Part shown: positions 4,537 to 5,676 of the stretch, piece by piece
Layout: each line of letters opens with the position of its first letter
Position numbering within the stretch: position 1 is the stretch's first letter
Assembly (NCBI GenBank): GCA_900319885.1
Contig: ONQH01000070.1
Location: 1 to 5,676, forward strand
DNA: 5,676 nucleotides
DNA from: Candidatus Avelusimicrobium ruminicola
Lineage (GTDB): Bacteria; Elusimicrobiota; Elusimicrobia; Elusimicrobiales; Elusimicrobiaceae
Direction: 5' to 3'
Made by a program: the position numbers and the translations under genes
Notes under the pieces: generated by a model
What the model was told of the DNA's origin: nothing
The model's input: only the letters and a program-made list of their open reading frames with translations
The model's database searches: none

Positions 4537-5676
4537 ATGAGAGTCGCTATTATTGGAACAGGTTATGTGGGGTTGCCCACGGGTGTAGGACTGGCCGAAC
4601 TTGGAAACCAAGTGACCTGTATTGACCGCGAACCTAGCAAAATAGAGGCTTTGAAGGCTGGAAAAATTACTTTATTTGAAGAAGGGCTGGAAGACATATT
4701 CCATAAAAATGTAAAAGCGGGACGTCTTCATTTTACTACCTCCATGAAAGAAGGTGTGCAAAGTGCCGATATTGTCATCATTGCAGTAGGTACGCCCCCC
4801 CACCCTATTACCAAAGAAGCGGATATGAAATATATTCATGCGGCTGCCACGGAATTAGCAGAATACTTGCAAGGCTACACGGTAGTTGCTACCAAGTCCA
4901 CTGTGCCGGTAGGAACCGGGGATGATATTGAATCGCTTATTTCCAAGAAAAACCCCACCGCTGATTTTGATGTTGTGTCGTTGCCGGAATTTTTACGTGA
5001 AGGCTTTGCGGTATATGATTTCTTCCACCCGGACCGCATTATAGTTGGGGCAAATACCAAACGCGCCCGTGAAGTGATTTCGCAACTATACAAGCCGTTC
5101 AAAGGCAAAACCAATATGATGTTTGTAAAACGTCGTTCCAGCGAAACTATTAAATATGCTTCCAACTCGTTTTTGGCTATTAAAATTCATTACATCAATG
5201 AAATGGCCAACTTCTGCGAAAAAGCCGGTGCGGATGTATATGAAGTGGCCGCCGGTATGGGCGCAGATAGCCGCATTGGCCCTAAGTTTTTAAATCCCGG
5301 CCCCGGATATGGGGGTAGCTGTTTCCCGAAAGATACCAACGCGATGGCATATATGGGCCGTATGAACGGGGTTAATTTGAGCCTGATTGAAGCCGCCATT
5401 AAAGGCAACGAGCAGCGTAAAAAAGACATGGCCAAGCGTATATTAGACGCTGTATCTAACCAAAAAACCCCAAAAATTGCGGTGCTTGGCCTAGCCTTTA
5501 AGGGTGGAACGGATGACTGCCGCGAAAGCCCTGCGATGGCTATATTAAATGAAATTTTGACAGTAACCGGGCCCAAAGTGACCGTGTTTGACCCTCAAGC
5601 AATGGAAAATGCCAAAAAATTGTTAGGCAACAAGGTCCAGTATGCCCCGGACGCTTATGAGGCGGCCCGAGGGGCC
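4537..5676 (+). CDS. ugd: UDP-glucose 6-dehydrogenase, 3' end cut by window edge
   Basis: The enzyme oxidises UDP-glucose twice with NAD+ to UDP-glucuronate, a cytoplasmic precursor for acidic capsule, O-antigen or modified lipid A sugars. The frame is open from the ATG to the last base, 380 codons; family members are usually about 390-450 residues, so perhaps 10-70 are missing. The N-terminal NAD-binding Rossmann motif is MRVAIIGTGYVGLPTGVGLAE, with Asp30 closing the second strand. Catalytic-region motifs follow: VGTPP (84-88), STVPVGT (121-127, Thr122), PEFLREGFAVYDF (150-162, Glu151 and Glu155), IKYASNSFLAIKI (205-217, Lys206 and Asn210), GMGADSRIG (240-248) and GYGGSCFPKD (257-266), with the nucleophile Cys262 and Asp266. 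The C-terminal UDP-binding domain shows GLAFKGGTDDCRESPA (318-333). All catalytic residues are present. Small departures are SLPEF where SNPEF is common and FKGGTDD where FKPNTDD is common. Context with four glycosyltransferases supports a surface-glycan role. Related UDP-ManNAc dehydrogenases share the fold, but the motif set fits the glucose enzyme better. Confidence 0.92.
   Translation, partial: MRVAIIGTGYVGLPTGVGLAELGNQVTCIDREPSKIEALKAGKITLFEEGLEDIFHKNVKAGRLHFTTSMKEGVQSADIVIIAVGTPPHPITKEADMKYIHAAATELAEYLQGYTVVATKSTVPVGTGDDIESLISKKNPTADFDVVSLPEFLREGFAVYDFFHPDRIIVGANTKRAREVISQLYKPFKGKTNMMFVKRRSSETIKYASNSFLAIKIHYINEMANFCEKAGADVYEVAAGMGADSRIGPKFLNPGPGYGGSCFPKDTNAMAYMGRMNGVNLSLIEAAIKGNEQRKKDMAKRILDAVSNQKTPKIAVLGLAFKGGTDDCRESPAMAILNEILTVTGPKVTVFDPQAMENAKKLLGNKVQYAPDAYEAARGA

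Noticed and set aside
4875..5576. Two long open frames on the - strand (4875-5165 and 5190-5576)
   Set aside because: Both are shadows of the UDP-glucose dehydrogenase gene, whose catalytic motifs are all present on the + strand.
1..5676. CRISPR array, tRNA, rRNA, insertion sequence or toxin-antitoxin pair
   Set aside because: I saw no regular direct repeats, cloverleaf, transposase motif or small paired genes; almost all of the window is explained by the five genes.

Overview
This window looks like part of a surface-glycan (lipopolysaccharide or capsule-type) assembly locus. It holds four glycosyltransferase genes and the start of a nucleotide-sugar dehydrogenase gene, and nearly all of it is coding. 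Three of the proteins belong to glycosyltransferase family 9 (GT9, the heptosyltransferase family). GT9 is typical of cells that build LPS, so a Gram-negative bacterium is the most likely source. The Shine-Dalgarno sites are clear (GGAGG), and by hand count GC is about 37-39% in the left third and about 45-47% in the sampled parts of the rest. I cannot place the phylum from sequence alone. A host-associated lineage such as Elusimicrobiota is a weak guess.

Layout, left to right. (1) A GT9 gene on the + strand enters from outside the window and ends at 1019. (2) It meets, tail to tail with a 9-bp overlap, a second GT9 gene on the - strand (1011-2051). (3) Just upstream of that, on the same strand and 23 bp away, lies a third GT9 gene (2075-3277), so genes 3 and 2 probably form a two-gene operon read leftward. 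(4) A 57-bp divergent intergenic region with a 9-bp-arm palindrome and a perfect TATAAT separates this operon from a + strand GT8 gene (3335-4294). (5) A strong intrinsic terminator follows the GT8 gene. (6) A leader of roughly 80-140 nt with candidate promoters and inverted repeats precedes a UDP-glucose 6-dehydrogenase gene that starts at 4537 and runs off the right edge.

How they fit together: the dehydrogenase would convert UDP-glucose to UDP-glucuronate, a precursor for acidic surface sugars. The GT8 enzyme would use a nucleotide-diphospho sugar (often UDP-Glc or UDP-Gal in this family). The GT9 enzymes would add heptose or a related sugar to a lipid-linked acceptor at the cytoplasmic face of the inner membrane. 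The exact sugars cannot be read from the sequence.

The most notable points are departures from family norms. The first GT9 protein has Gly where the N-terminal catalytic Asp of GT9 enzymes normally sits. The first and third share a Glu-for-Asp swap in the C-terminal donor-site motif and a widely spaced Cys cluster. The second lacks both of these features. I see no mobile element, CRISPR array, RNA gene or clearly novel system.
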